Positions 23,983-32,686 are shown, numbered from the stretch's first letter. The stretch is 40,019 nucleotides of DNA from a bacterium (GCA_029210965.1 JARGFZ010000013.1:1-40019), one strand, 5' to 3'. The notes: generated by a model not told the origin, from the sequence alone. Numbers and translations are program-made.

Positions 23983-26175
23983 CTATATCCTCCTGGTAGG
24001 ATCCACATCCACCGGTATCTGAATGGTAAACACCGCACCGCCCATGGGACCTGGAGTACAATCCAGCCTCCCGCCATGTTCTTCCACGATGCGCTGGGCT
24101 ATTGCCAGTCCGAGTCCTGTTCCGTCCTCGCGAGTGCTGAAATAGGGGTCAAATATCCGGTCCATTAGATCCGCTGGAATACCGGAACCGTTATCGGACA
24201 CAGAAACAGCCACCATCCCCTCCTCAATGATGCTGGTGGAAATACGCACGATACCCTCCTCACCGCGATCCTGGACAGCCCTGATGGCGTTGTCGAGGAG
24301 GTTGATAATGACACGCCTCATCTGTTCGTCATCGTAACTGATCCTTCGGAGGTTTTTTTCCAGGGATACCTCAACTGCCCCTCCCCCTTCACCACCAACC
24401 CTGAAAAGAGCTGCAGCCTCCTCAACGGCATTGTTAATATCACCCGGCACCAGTTTCAATACCGGCAAGCGGGCGAACTGACTGAATTCATCCACAAGGT
24501 GACGCATAGCATCCACTTCCCGGACGATTGCATCGGTTCCCTCCCTGAGAACACGATCATCGGCCTCATCCAGACGGCCAATAAGCTTCCTTCGTATCCT
24601 TTGAGCTGATAACTGGATGGGCGTTAATGGATTTTTGATCTCATGGGCGATCCTCTTGGCAGCTTCTGACCATGCTGCCTTGCGTTGGGCGTTTACCAGC
24701 ATTGTCATGTCCTCGATGACGAATACTGTTCCAATGTTTTTCCCTGGAGCGTCCTCCATGACGCTGACGGTGACAAAAAGGATGAGGGGAGTACCTTGAA
24801 CAACTATCGGTATCTCCCTTCTTATTCTGGCTACACCTTCTTCCCTGAGTTCGCCGAGCATCCCATCGATGAGAGCCGCGTGCTCCAGAGTCAAAACTTT
24901 GGAATAATACTTTTCCAGCACATCTTCTGCCTTGACGTCAAACATCCTCTCGGCAGCCCGATTGAAGGTATTGACCCTACCCGCAAGGTCCATGGAAACA
25001 ACCCCGGTACCAACGTTCCTGAGCACAGTTTCAATATAGGTCCTTCGCTGTTCGTTTTCACGGTAGGCCTTATCAAGTTTCCTGTTAGCACCGTCAAGCT
25101 CCTCAGTCATCCTGTTGAAAGCCTGGACCAATATCCCGATCTCATCCGACGCCTCGCTGTCGATCCGTACCGTAAGATCGCCGGAGGCCACCTTCTCAGC
25201 TCCTTCGGCCAGGAGACCAAGGGGAACGGTGATGCCCCTGGCAAGGTAGAACCCTAGCCATACTGCCGAGAACAGGATGAGCAGGGTGATCAAAAGCAGG
25301 TAGGACATATAGTTGAGCCTGATAGGGCGTTCCTGGAGCCTCATCTCCGTATAGCTGCGGTAGGTTCGGCTGAGGGTCTCGGATTTAAAACGAACTTCCT
25401 CGGGAAAATGCAGGGAAACCACAACGGCGCCCTGTCCGTCAGGCAGGATGAGGGGAGCCGATGCCCTGATGTACTCGCCTTTATCCGCGCTGCTTACGTT
25501 GTCGACAACCCTGCCCACAAGGGCGTTCTGTACGAGGCTGCTCTGATTATCCACAAAGTTTTGAGGGCTGGTACCGTCCCAGGCCCTGGCCATGAAACCA
25601 CCAGATGCATCAAACATGTCAACCATGGACAGAGCGTATTCTTTCCTTATCTCCTCCAGAAGGTCTTCCAGATCCTTACCCTCAGGTGGGGACTCAAGGC
25701 GGCTGCTTACCCTCTGGGCAAGGACCCTGGAACGATCGGTCAAGGTGGAATAGTAGTCCCTGGACACACTGAGAGCGCCCTCAACAGCCTGATCCACGTT
25801 GGGATTAAACCAGTACCCTATGCTGTCGGTGATAAACCCCTTGGCCACAAAGAAGAGGAGGATCGTAGGGATCAGGGAAAAACCCACGAAGATTAGAACC
25901 AGGCGGGTCCTGAGGTGATATCCGAAAACCCGTGCCCGTCCCTCGTAGAACAGTTTGATGGCGTTTCTGGCGAGCAAAAAGACGAGAACTGTTAAAAGGA
26001 TGATGTTTATATTGATCAGGAAGAAGATGAACAGGTTGCCACCCTTGGGATCTAAATCCCGCATGGATTTGTACCTGCTACCGAAAAAGAGGACCAGGGC
26101 GATGAGAAGAAGGATCACGACAATAGCCGTAAACCTGCTTCGGTTGTCCCTGAATTTAAGCGACCAGAACCTCAT
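23983..26175 (-). CDS. NtrY-like membrane sensor histidine kinase
   Basis: The 730-aa kinase has two or three N-terminal membrane helices (TAIVVILLLIALVLFFGS; FLININIILLTVLVFLLA), a sensor region, another helix, then HAMP (LLAEGAEKVASGDLTVRI), PAS (TVLRNVGTGVVSMDLAGRV), the HisKA box with phospho-accepting H511 (AAKRIAHEIKNPLTPIQ) and HATPase_c (NLLDNAIRAV, DNGSGIPADLMDRIFDPYFS). This is the NtrY layout common in deltaproteobacteria. ATG 26175 is preferred over 26184 because GAGGAG sits nine bases before it but directly abuts the upstream ATG. It starts 13 bp after the DUF4390 gene; the three form one operon. The signal sensed is unknown. Confidence 0.93.
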   Translation of the reverse strand: MRFWSLKFRDNRSRFTAIVVILLLIALVLFFGSRYKSMRDLDPKGGNLFIFFLININIILLTVLVFLLARNAIKLFYEGRARVFGYHLRTRLVLIFVGFSLIPTILLFFVAKGFITDSIGYWFNPNVDQAVEGALSVSRDYYSTLTDRSRVLAQRVSSRLESPPEGKDLEDLLEEIRKEYALSMVDMFDASGGFMARAWDGTSPQNFVDNQSSLVQNALVGRVVDNVSSADKGEYIRASAPLILPDGQGAVVVSLHFPEEVRFKSETLSRTYRSYTEMRLQERPIRLNYMSYLLLITLLILFSAVWLGFYLARGITVPLGLLAEGAEKVASGDLTVRIDSEASDEIGILVQAFNRMTEELDGANRKLDKAYRENEQRRTYIETVLRNVGTGVVSMDLAGRVNTFNRAAERMFDVKAEDVLEKYYSKVLTLEHAALIDGMLGELREEGVARIRREIPIVVQGTPLILFVTVSVMEDAPGKNIGTVFVIEDMTMLVNAQRKAAWSEAAKRIAHEIKNPLTPIQLSAQRIRRKLIGRLDEADDRVLREGTDAIVREVDAMRHLVDEFSQFARLPVLKLVPGDINNAVEEAAALFRVGGEGGGAVEVSLEKNLRRISYDDEQMRRVIINLLDNAIRAVQDRGEEGIVRISTSIIEEGMVAVSVSDNGSGIPADLMDRIFDPYFSTREDGTGLGLAIAQRIVEEHGGRLDCTPGPMGGAVFTIQIPVDVDPTRRI

Positions 26176-26188
26176 TGAAGTCATCTCC

Positions 26189-26770
26189 TCAGAAGGTAAA
26201 ATCCAAATAAACCCAGGAGGTTTCCTGGTTGAATATGGTGGTAAAAAAGAACAGATATCCCAGAACGGAAGGCAGCTCCGCTGAACGAAGAGTCGCCATC
26301 ACCCTCACACGGTAACGACGGTTCCTTTCCAGTTTTTTAAGGGGATAAAGGCGCCAGTCGACAATGCCCGTCAGCCACCCCAGCGCTTCTTCCTGGTCTT
26401 TGGTCGTCTTCACGAGAGGTTCCCGCCCATACCCATCCCCCTCACCCTTGAACAGGTAGAGCTGTTTGACTGGATCGAACTCAAGAGTGTGGATGATCTC
26501 TCTATTCCTGACTGTCTTCACTCCCAGAAGAGATCCCTTCGTGGTCAGACGGATCCGGTAGCTTAAGGTCAGTGGAACACCTCCGCGCAGAGCCTCTCGC
26601 ATCTCTTCACCCAGCTCGGTCACCAACTGAGCAGAAAGCAGGATATTATCCTCTCCCTGATGCAACTTAAGGTCGCTGATATGGGGCTTTACTTCGGCCG
26701 CGTTTACGTCCGAAGCGAATGACAGGATCAGGATGCTGATCGACAGGATTTGAATGAAATGTTTTTTCAT
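26189..26770 (-). CDS. DUF4390 family exported protein
   Basis: The 193-aa product has a signal peptide (FIQILSISILILSFASDVNA) and a beta-rich body (LKLHQGEDNILLSAQLV, LTLSYRIRLTTKG, RYRVRVMATLRSAELP) typical of DUF4390. Proteins of this family characteristically precede an NtrY-like kinase, as here. The signal peptide and linkage suggest a periplasmic or inner-membrane-associated accessory of the kinase, but no function is established. ATG 26770 (MKKHFIQ) is preferred over the start of the open frame at 26788. Confidence 0.85.
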   Translation of the reverse strand: MKKHFIQILSISILILSFASDVNAAEVKPHISDLKLHQGEDNILLSAQLVTELGEEMREALRGGVPLTLSYRIRLTTKGSLLGVKTVRNREIIHTLEFDPVKQLYLFKGEGDGYGREPLVKTTKDQEEALGWLTGIVDWRLYPLKKLERNRRYRVRVMATLRSAELPSVLGYLFFFTTIFNQETSWVYLDFTF

Positions 26771-26800
26771 AGGATAGTTCCGCGTCACTCCAACGTTAAC

Positions 26801-26910
26801 TACCTCGCAAAAAGCCTCTTCGCGCTTCCCAGGGGATCACGCCTTAGGCATGATCCCCCATCAGTCCCGCCAGTGGCGGACCTGTTTGATGGACTTTTCG
26901 AGAGTCCATC
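26801..26910 (+). repeat. Variant element copy E: same ends, different internal hairpins
   Basis: The right end (TTGATGGACTTTTCGAGAGTCCATC) and left end (CTCGCAAAAAGCC) resemble the termini of the 154-bp element, but the interior is different. It has a hairpin GGGGATCA...TGATCCCC with inner GCC-TTA-GGC (26832-26858) and a second hairpin around GTCCCGCC/GGCGGAC. No flanking duplication is visible. It lies between the divergent DUF4390 and M48 genes. Confidence 0.65.
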
Positions 26911-27149
26911 AAGATTAAAACATCAAGCCTGAGGAAACAAGACAAAAGTGTTGCAAAAACAACACATAGAATTTTATGAGCAAAATTTAATGTGCTAGTC
27001 CTGGACCTAGACCTGGACGCTGACTTGGTTATAATAGGAATGATGAAGGAAAAAGGATGACGGAGGAAAAATGGTGAATTATTCGTACTCCCTCATCCCC
27101 TATTCCTTATTCTGATGCTGGGACTACTACCAAGGACTAGGACCAAACA
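26911..27149. other. Divergent spacer upstream of the M48 gene
   Basis: It holds a small hairpin GTGTTG-CAAAAA-CAACAC (26948-26965) and a 6-bp-period array (27000-27026: CTGGAC, CTAGAC, CTGGAC, GCTGAC). A TATAAT at 27030-27035 has no matching -35. A second related word stretch follows (27118-27145). A promoter for the M48 gene is likely here but not convincingly located. Confidence 0.5.
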
Positions 27150-28469
27150 ATGAATCTTTTTGACATCCCCCTTTCCCGTAGACGCTTCCTCGCTCTTGCC
27201 GGCATCTCGACCGGAAGTCTGATCTTAGGTTGTGCCGTAAACCCCGTTACAGGGAAACAGCAGCTCATGCTGGTGTCCGAGGGTGAGGAGAAGCAGATAG
27301 ACCGTGTGAACAGTCCCCACCAGTTCTCCGCGGATTATGGGCCTATCCAGGATAAAAAACTTTCAACCTATATCAGCGGTGTCGGAAGCTCCGTTGGCGC
27401 CGTCACCCACCGCCCGGACCTTCCCTATCGCTACATCCCACTTAACGCCGCCTACGTCAACGCCTACACCTTTCCAGCAGGCAGCATCGGGATCACCCGC
27501 GGTATCCTCCTGGAACTCAATAGCGAAGCGGCCCTGGCTGCCCTCATCGGTCACGAATTGGGACACGTCAACTCTCGACACACGGCTCAGGCCATGAGCA
27601 AGGGGGTTTTGACCTCTCTCGCCATTGCAGGTCTATCTTCAGCAGCCGCAGATCTGGGATCAGGGGCTGAGCAGTTAGCTGGTGGTCTGGGACAGATCGC
27701 AGCGGGTGCTCTTCTTGCCAGCTACAGCAGGGAGAACGAACGGGAGGCGGACGCCCTGGCCCTCAAGTACATGGTCAAGGCCGGGTACAGCCCCCAGGGT
27801 CATCTTGACCTCATGGACATGCTAAGAAGCCTCAACAATCAAAAACCCAGCGCCATCGAGCTCATGTTCGCAACCCACCCCATGAGTCAGGAACGTTATG
27901 ATCAATCCCTGAAAACCATTGGAACTATGGATTCTTCAAGGATGAATCTTCCCCTGTACCGGGAACGGTATATGGACAATACTGCCTCACTAAGGGCTAT
28001 TGCCCCCGCAATAGAGCAGATGGAGATGGGTGATCAACTCATGAAAGGAGGAATGTTCAGTAAAGCGAAGGACCACTACGGGGATGCCCTGAGAAAAGCC
28101 CCTGGGGACTACGCTGCATTTCTGATGATGGCCAAGTGTCAGTTAGCTCTCAAGGACTATTCACTTGCCCAACGTTACGCTGAAGATGGGACTGAGGTCT
28201 ACCCCGGAGAACCCCAGGCGCTGCACCTACTCGGGATGTCCGAACTTCTCCTCAAAAGGTACGACTCTGCCCACGAAAGGTTCCTGGCCTACAAAAAGAA
28301 GCTCCCGGGCAACCCCAACACTGTCTTTTATATCGGGCTGTCAGCGGAGGGCATGGAAAAGCAGGAGGAAGCTGCCAACAGGTACAATTCATACCTCAAG
28401 GCGGTGAACAAGGGGGAAAAGGCCCAGTACGCCTACTCAAAGTTAAAAGAATGGGGATACATTAAATAG
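27150..28469 (+). CDS. M48-family metalloprotease lipoprotein with C-terminal TPRs
   Basis: The 439-aa protein has an N-terminal signal with SRRRFLALAG (twin-arginine-like) and a lipobox ending at C28 (LILGC), so it is probably a periplasmic lipoprotein. The M48 catalytic core shows H135-E-L-G-H139, with a third ligand in ENEREADALAL. The C-terminal ~150 residues contain about four TPR-like repeats (KDHYGDALRKAPGDYAAFLM, SLAQRYAEDGTEVYPGE). The architecture matches BepA/YfgC-type proteases that maintain outer-membrane protein assembly. It is alone on this strand and spaced from the next gene by arrays. Confidence 0.93.
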   Translation: MNLFDIPLSRRRFLALAGISTGSLILGCAVNPVTGKQQLMLVSEGEEKQIDRVNSPHQFSADYGPIQDKKLSTYISGVGSSVGAVTHRPDLPYRYIPLNAAYVNAYTFPAGSIGITRGILLELNSEAALAALIGHELGHVNSRHTAQAMSKGVLTSLAIAGLSSAAADLGSGAEQLAGGLGQIAAGALLASYSRENEREADALALKYMVKAGYSPQGHLDLMDMLRSLNNQKPSAIELMFATHPMSQERYDQSLKTIGTMDSSRMNLPLYRERYMDNTASLRAIAPAIEQMEMGDQLMKGGMFSKAKDHYGDALRKAPGDYAAFLMMAKCQLALKDYSLAQRYAEDGTEVYPGEPQALHLLGMSELLLKRYDSAHERFLAYKKKLPGNPNTVFYIGLSAEGMEKQEEAANRYNSYLKAVNKGEKAQYAYSKLKEWGYIK

Positions 28470-28550
28470 TCTAGAGTGCAGAGTGTTAAGGTAAAGGCGG
28501 TTTTGAGGTTTGAGGTTTGAGTACTGGGTACTGGGTGCTGGATATTAAAG
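28469..28550. repeat. Heptamer arrays after the M48 gene
   Basis: 28469-28489 carries GTCTAGA and GTGCAGA. From 28502 seven units stay in register while the word changes: TTTGAGG twice, TTTGAGT, ACTGGGT twice, GCTGGAT, ATTAAAG. The change of word without loss of register is notable. Confidence 0.85.
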
Positions 28551-28614
28551 TATAACGTTAGCTTTCACTTTCAAGTTGCTTAATTTGTTAATATATTTGT
28601 GAAAGAGGTACGAT

Positions 28615-29016
28615 ATGCGATTCTTAACCAACTGGTTCCTTTACGCTCTGGCCATTGGCATCACCGCCTGGATCCTGCCTGGGGTTCACCTCAACGGGGT
28701 CTTCGCAGCCCTGGTCACGGCTGCCATCCTTGGCTTCGTAAACGGGGTCCTGCGGCCTGTTTTGTTTATCTTTACCTTTCCCCTGACCATCCTTACCCTG
28801 GGCCTCTTCACCTTTGTGCTTAATGCACTCATGGTCCTGCTGGCGGCGGCCATCGTTCAGGGGTTTATCGTTGACGGCTTCTGGTGGGCAGTACTCTTCT
28901 CTCTGATCATGTCTGTGGTCATCTATCTCCTGGGTGAGGCTACGGAACCGCCTGAGAGGACCATACGGTATGTGAGGCAGGGACCGGATGGGAGAAGGGA
29001 GAGGGATGTCAATTGA
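28615..29016 (+). CDS. Holin-superfamily-IV-like four-helix membrane protein
   Basis: The 133-aa protein has four hydrophobic helices (FLYALAIGITAWILPGV, AALVTAAILGFVNGVLRPVL, LTLGLFTFVLNALMVLLAAA, WWAVLFSLIMSVVIYLLG) and a charged, arginine-rich tail. This is the pattern of the phage holin family 4/PF04020 proteins, which are common chromosomal genes in bacteria and usually not phage-linked. No phage genes lie nearby. GAGG lies about seven bases upstream of ATG 28615. Function in the host is unknown. Confidence 0.88.
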   Translation: MRFLTNWFLYALAIGITAWILPGVHLNGVFAALVTAAILGFVNGVLRPVLFIFTFPLTILTLGLFTFVLNALMVLLAAAIVQGFIVDGFWWAVLFSLIMSVVIYLLGEATEPPERTIRYVRQGPDGRRERDVN

Positions 29017-29135
29017 GCGCATCGGGCTCAATTGACAGTACGCAGGTCGCAGGGCGAAGAGCGCAGGAAAAGCAAGTTGAGACTTGATTACTAAGGCTTA
29101 ATCTGAGGGGGAGTTTAATTGGTTGGGGTACGAGG

Positions 29136-29177
29136 AGTGATTGAGGATTGAGGATTATTGAAGCGTGATTCGTGAAC
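29136..29177. repeat. Six-unit heptamer array
   Basis: AGTGATT, GAGGATT, GAGGATT, ATTGAAG, CGTGATT and CGTGAAC are in register, 11 bp before the target duplication of copy F. The rest of the 29017-29135 spacer shows nothing recognisable. Confidence 0.8.
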
Positions 29178-29187
29178 CGGAATTTTT

Positions 29188-29353
29188 AAGTTTGATGACT
29201 TCGCAAAAAGTCATCAATGCGCCCCGCGCGGGGCGCTCAAATCAATGACTCACTCCGTAAGTCATTGATTTGTAAGGAAAGGGAAAACGATGCTTTTCCC
29301 TTTCCGTGGAGCGAAAAGTCCCGGATTGGACTTTTTGCGACTCTATCAAGTTT
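29188..29353 (+). repeat. Miniature inverted-repeat element, copy F (complete, reference copy)
   Basis: The element is 29194-29347 (154 bp), flanked by AAGTTT at 29188-29193 and 29348-29353. In order it contains a terminal hairpin (GATGACTT, loop, AAGTCATC), the 18-bp palindrome GCGCCCCGCGCGGGGCGC, the AAATCAATGACT/AGTCATTGATTT stem, the 12-bp stem GGAAAGGGAAAA/TTTTCCCTTTCC, and a last hairpin CGAAAAGTCC/GGACTTTTTGCG. No open reading frame of note is present. Confidence 0.92.
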
Positions 29354-29377
29354 GATGTCTGAAGTTTGAAGTTTGAT
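29350..29377. repeat. Heptamer array abutting copy F
   Basis: GTTTGAT, GTCTGAA, GTTTGAA, GTTTGAT in register begin within the target duplication of copy F. A hairpin CACGCC-AAA-GGCGTG follows at 29443-29457; the remainder up to 29468 shows nothing else. Confidence 0.8.
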
Positions 29378-29468
29378 GTTGTTGTAATCGTACTGGATAC
29401 CCGGCTCTTGATCTTTCCCCGTTTCGCCGATTCCAAACTTGCCACGCCAAAGGCGTGATTTCCCCGTT

Positions 29469-29838
29469 TCAGCTCTCTTTGCGCCTCCTCATCCAAAAAT
29501 ATTGTATCAATTCGTTGGTGTAAACCGCAAAGAGAGCTATGGCCGCCCCTCCCCCCACGTATGCCCCTATGAAGGGTTTGCCGATATCAGCCCAGGTGTA
29601 GACAACGGCCGCGCTAAATGCGGCCAGAAGTACTTTGGAATTGGTAAGCAGGAAGGAATATTTTCTGTCTGAAAACCGCCACTGGAGCAAAAAAAGCGGG
29701 AAAGGCCAGGATGTTCAGCCAGCCGCCGATCTCGTCCAGATCCACGTATTCCCTGGCGTACATAATAGAGGTTCTGGTCTCTGTGTTTGGATCGGCCGCA
29801 TCCCTGTCAATGGGCACAGTGTAAGAGCAGCTTGACAT
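29469..29838 (-). pseudogene. Small membrane lipoprotein-like gene broken by a T-run frameshift
   Basis: Two overlapping frames encode one coherent ~123-aa protein if one T is removed from the seven-T run (A7 at 29689-29695 on the plus strand). The first part reads SYTVPIDRDAADPNTETRTS and YAREYVDLDEIGGWLNILAF. The second continues LLQWRFSDRKYSFLLTNSKV with two hydrophobic helices (VLLAAFSAAVVYTWADI, GGAAIALFAVYTNELIQYF). Upstream of ATG 29838 the frame encodes LLLLSFFLPMSSC, a lipoprotein-like signal, but has no ATG, GTG or TTG before it runs into an octamer array, so the original start may be lost. A sequencing error in the T-run is possible. I do not recognise the family. Confidence 0.6.
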
Positions 29839-29900
29839 GGGCAGGAAGAAGGACAGGAGCAGCAGGTTGGCCGCTATGATCTTAAGAAGCGGATAAACAG

Positions 29901-29964
29901 GACGCGAAGACGCGGAGACGCGGTGAGGAAAGATCTTTCTCCGTGTCCCCGTGTCTTCGTGTCA
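29901..29964. repeat. Eight-unit octamer array
   Basis: Octamers GACGCGAA, GACGCGGA, GACGCGGT and GAGGAAAG, then CCGTGTCC, CCGTGTCT and TCGTGTCA, keep an 8-bp register throughout. The first half is close to the reverse complement of the second in word type. It lies directly before the stop of the isocitrate dehydrogenase gene. Confidence 0.85.
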
Positions 29965-29989
29965 AGCGGTTCCAATCAGTCTCCTGCAC

Positions 29990-32230
29990 CTAATTCCCCG
30001 CCGCGAAGCCATCAAGGATAGAGTTGAAAGTGGCGCTGGGGCGCATGGCCTTTTCTGCCTTCTCCAGATCGGGGTGGTAGTAGCCGCCTATGTCCTGGGG
30101 ATCACCCTGGGCGCCGATGAACTCGGCGTTGATCTTCTCCTCGTTGGCCTCGAGCTCCTTCGCCAGCTTTGCAAAGCGCGCCTGGAGCTTCGTGTTTTTG
30201 GCCTGCTTGGCGACGGCCTGAGCCCAGTAGAGAGCGAAGTAGAAGTGGCCTCCGCGGTTGTCTATCTCGCCGAGTTTCCTGGCAGGTGTCCGATTATTTT
30301 CAAGCCACTTGGCGTTGGCGGCCTCCACCGACTGAGCCAGTTCGATGGCCTTTTCGTTGTTCATGACCTCGCCCAGGTGCCTGAGAGATTCGGCCAAGGC
30401 GAGAAGCTCCCCGATGGAATCCCAGCGCAGATACCCCTCCTTGACGAACTGCTGAACGTGTTTGGGTGCCGAGCCCCCGGCCCCGGTCTCGAAGAGGCCG
30501 CCTCCGTTGAGCAGGGGCACGACGGAAAGCATCTTGGCGCTGGTATTGGCCTCCAGGATGGGGAACAGGTCCGTGTTGTAGTCTCGAAGGATATTCCCTG
30601 TAACGGAAATGGTGTTCTTTCCCTCCCGCATCCGCTCGAAGGAGAACCGCGTAGCCTCTGCGACGCCCATGGTGTAAAACTCCAGTCCCTTGGTGTCGTG
30701 GTCCTTCAAATAAAGATCGACCTTCTTGATGAGTTGGGCATCGTGAGGCCTGTTCTTGTCGAGCCAGAACACCGCCGGCCATCCGGTGGCCCGAGCCCTG
30801 GTCACAGCAAGCTTGACCCAGTCGCGAATGGCCTCATCCTTGACGGTCGGTGCCCGCCAGACGTCCCCTTCCTCAACCTGGCTTTCCAGAATGGTCCTGC
30901 CCGCGGCATCGACAATGCGCATCGTCCCCTTGCCTGGAGCCTGGAACGTTTTGTCGTGGGAGCCGTATTCCTCAGCCTTTTGCGCCATGAGACCGACGTT
31001 GGGTACGCTTCCTATGGTGGAGGGATCAAGGGCGCCGTGTTTCCTGCAGTTCTCAATTGCCTCTTGGTAGAGTCCCGCATAGCTGTGGTCAGGGATGGAT
31101 GCCTTGGCATCGTAGGGTTTGCCGTCGGGACCCCACATCTTCCCGCCATCGCGGATCATGGGGGGCATGGAAGCATCGATGATGATATCGCTGGGTACGT
31201 GGAGGTTGGTGATCCCCCGATCCGAGTCCACCATCGCAAGACGCGGGCGCTTGACGTAGACCGCCTGGATGTCCGCCTCGATCTCGCCCCTCTTGCTCTC
31301 GGGCAGCTTATCCAGCCTGGCGTACAGGTCCCCGATGCCGTTGTTGGGGTCAAACCCGATCTCCTCGAGGGCTTTGGCGTGTTTTTCCAGGACCTCTCTG
31401 TAAAAAACCTTGACGCAGTGCCCGAAGATAATGGGGTCGGAGATCTTCATCATGGTTGCCTTCAGGTGCAGGGAGAAAAGCACATCTCTTTTCTTTGCAT
31501 CCTCGATCTGCTCTTCGAAAAACTTCACAAGGGCCTTTTTGCTCATGAAGGTGGCGTCCACAACCTCGCCGGCTTTAAGGGGCAGGCCTTCCTTCAGGAC
31601 CTTCACCTTACCCTTGTCGTCCACGAATTCGATCTTGGCGGTGGTGTCCCCGGACATGGTCGTGGATTTCTCGTTGGAATAGAAGTCCCCTGATTTCATG
31701 GTGGACACGTGGGTCTTGGAGTCGGGCTTCCATTCATGCATCCGGTGTGGGTGCCTGCGGGTAGCCTGCTTCACGGCTTCAGCCAGACGGCGGTCCGAGT
31801 TGCCCTGGCGCAGCACCGGGTTGACCGCGCTCCCGAGTACGACGGCGTAACGCTCCTGGATCTTCCTCTCGGCCTCGTTTTTCGGCTCTTCCGGATAGTC
31901 GGGAACGTTATAGCCCTGCTCCTGGAGTTCCTTGATCGCCGCCGTGAGCTGGGGGATAGAGGCGCTGATGTTGGGAAGCTTGACGATGTTGGCGTCTTTG
32001 GTCAGGGCCAGCTTCCCCAGGGCCGTCAACTCGTCGGGGATCTTCTGATCCTCGGTCAGGTTCTCCGGAAAGTTGGCGATGATCCGGCCCGCCACGGAGA
32101 TATCCCTCAGCTCCACCTCGATCCCGGATTCCTTTGCGAAAGCCCGGATGATGGGGAGCAGGGAGAAGGTTGCCAGCATGGGGGCCTCATCAGTTAAGGT
32201 CCAGCTGATCTTAGGTGTTTTTGTTGTCAT
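29990..32230 (-). CDS. icd: NADP-dependent isocitrate dehydrogenase, monomeric type
   Basis: The 746-aa enzyme oxidatively decarboxylates isocitrate to 2-oxoglutarate with NADP. Length and sequence fit the large monomeric class (about 740 residues), not the ~415-residue dimeric one. The substrate-binding motif [16 protein letters not shown] (residues 133-148) carries the serine, asparagine and arginines known from the Azotobacter enzyme. Further family blocks are [36 protein letters not shown] and [25 protein letters not shown] lies seven bases before ATG 32230. It is monocistronic, with its own near-consensus promoter about 200 bp upstream. Confidence 0.97.
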   Translation of the reverse strand: MTTKTPKISWTLTDEAPMLATFSLLPIIRAFAKESGIEVELRDISVAGRIIANFPENLTEDQKIPDELTALGKLALTKDANIVKLPNISASIPQLTAAIKELQEQGYNVPDYPEEPKNEAERKIQERYAVVLGSAVNPVLRQGNSDRRLAEAVKQATRRHPHRMHEWKPDSKTHVSTMKSGDFYSNEKSTTMSGDTTAKIEFVDDKGKVKVLKEGLPLKAGEVVDATFMSKKALVKFFEEQIEDAKKRDVLFSLHLKATMMKISDPIIFGHCVKVFYREVLEKHAKALEEIGFDPNNGIGDLYARLDKLPESKRGEIEADIQAVYVKRPRLAMVDSDRGITNLHVPSDIIIDASMPPMIRDGGKMWGPDGKPYDAKASIPDHSYAGLYQEAIENCRKHGALDPSTIGSVPNVGLMAQKAEEYGSHDKTFQAPGKGTMRIVDAAGRTILESQVEEGDVWRAPTVKDEAIRDWVKLAVTRARATGWPAVFWLDKNRPHDAQLIKKVDLYLKDHDTKGLEFYTMGVAEATRFSFERMREGKNTISVTGNILRDYNTDLFPILEANTSAKMLSVVPLLNGGGLFETGAGGSAPKHVQQFVKEGYLRWDSIGELLALAESLRHLGEVMNNEKAIELAQSVEAANAKWLENNRTPARKLGEIDNRGGHFYFALYWAQAVAKQAKNTKLQARFAKLAKELEANEEKINAEFIGAQGDPQDIGGYYHPDLEKAEKAMRPSATFNSILDGFAAGN

Positions 32231-32434
32231 GTTTTTCCTCCTGGATATTGATCAATACATTTTTGGCAGCAGCTGTGAGCTGTGCTGAGAGCTCAAAATG
32301 ACGCCTCGTGAAATTTCCAGCTCACCATGTCTTCAACATGGCTGGCCTTCACTATGGGACGAGAGCCTGACCCAGGCGTCCCAGTATTTGTTTATATTAA
32401 ACAGGGGCTTAAAAAGTATACAATATACAGTATA

Positions 32435-32463
32435 CATATATCTGCCGATAGCAGTTCTGTCAA
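32435..32463 (-). promoter_or_regulatory. Near-consensus promoter of icd with overlapping GTATAC palindromes
   Basis: On the minus strand TTGACA (32458-32463), a 17-bp spacer and TATATG (32435-32440), followed immediately by TATACT, form a strong housekeeping promoter. At the predicted start point two GTATAC palindromes (32416-32421 and 32430-32435) are spaced by 8 bp, a possible operator. Confidence 0.7.
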
Positions 32464-32589
32464 TGATATTTCCGTGGAAAAGCCGTGATTCGTAACTCGC
32501 TTGCCACGCCGACTTGTCACGGCGAAGTTCGAAGAACGAAGACGGAAGCCTTACGCGAAGGAGGGTGATCCGTAATTCGAAAAACATGT

Positions 32590-32624
32590 GTTTGAAGTTT
32601 GAGGTTTGATGTTTGATGTTTGAT
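32590..32624. repeat. Five-unit heptamer array (GTTTGAT word)
   Basis: GTTTGAA, GTTTGAG and three GTTTGAT units are in register. The same word flanks copies F and G. Confidence 0.88.
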
Positions 32625-32686
32625 ATTGCTGGAATCGTCTCCCCTACCGAATCATGTATGAGCACTCTTATCTTGAACGCTAAATA

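Larger units (their letters stand above)
32231..32686. other. icd leader and downstream spacer
   Basis: On the minus strand the presumed icd transcript has a ~200-nt leader. It includes a hairpin CCATGT-CTTCA-ACATGG (32325-32341) and AGCTGTGAGCTGTGCT-type inverted words near 32267-32286. Upstream of the promoter lie gene-free sequence, a word GTGATTC/GTAACTC (32484) and a five-unit heptamer array (32590-32624). No additional gene is supported. Confidence 0.6.

Noticed and set aside
27030-27035. TATAAT as the -10 of the M48 gene
   Set aside because: No -35-like hexamer lies at a suitable distance, and the upstream sequence is a word array; kept only as a note in the spacer entry.
28615-29016. 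Holin-like gene as evidence of a prophage
   Set aside because: This family is common on chromosomes, and no endolysin, capsid, integrase or other phage gene is nearby.
29951-31693. 580-aa open frame on the plus strand
   Set aside because: It lies opposite the clearly recognisable isocitrate dehydrogenase gene; its composition is that of an antisense frame of GC-rich codons and it shows no domain.
32416-32435. LexA-like box (CTGTATAT half) upstream of icd
   Set aside because: Only one half matches the E. coli consensus, the gene is not a DNA-repair gene, and deltaproteobacterial LexA sites differ.
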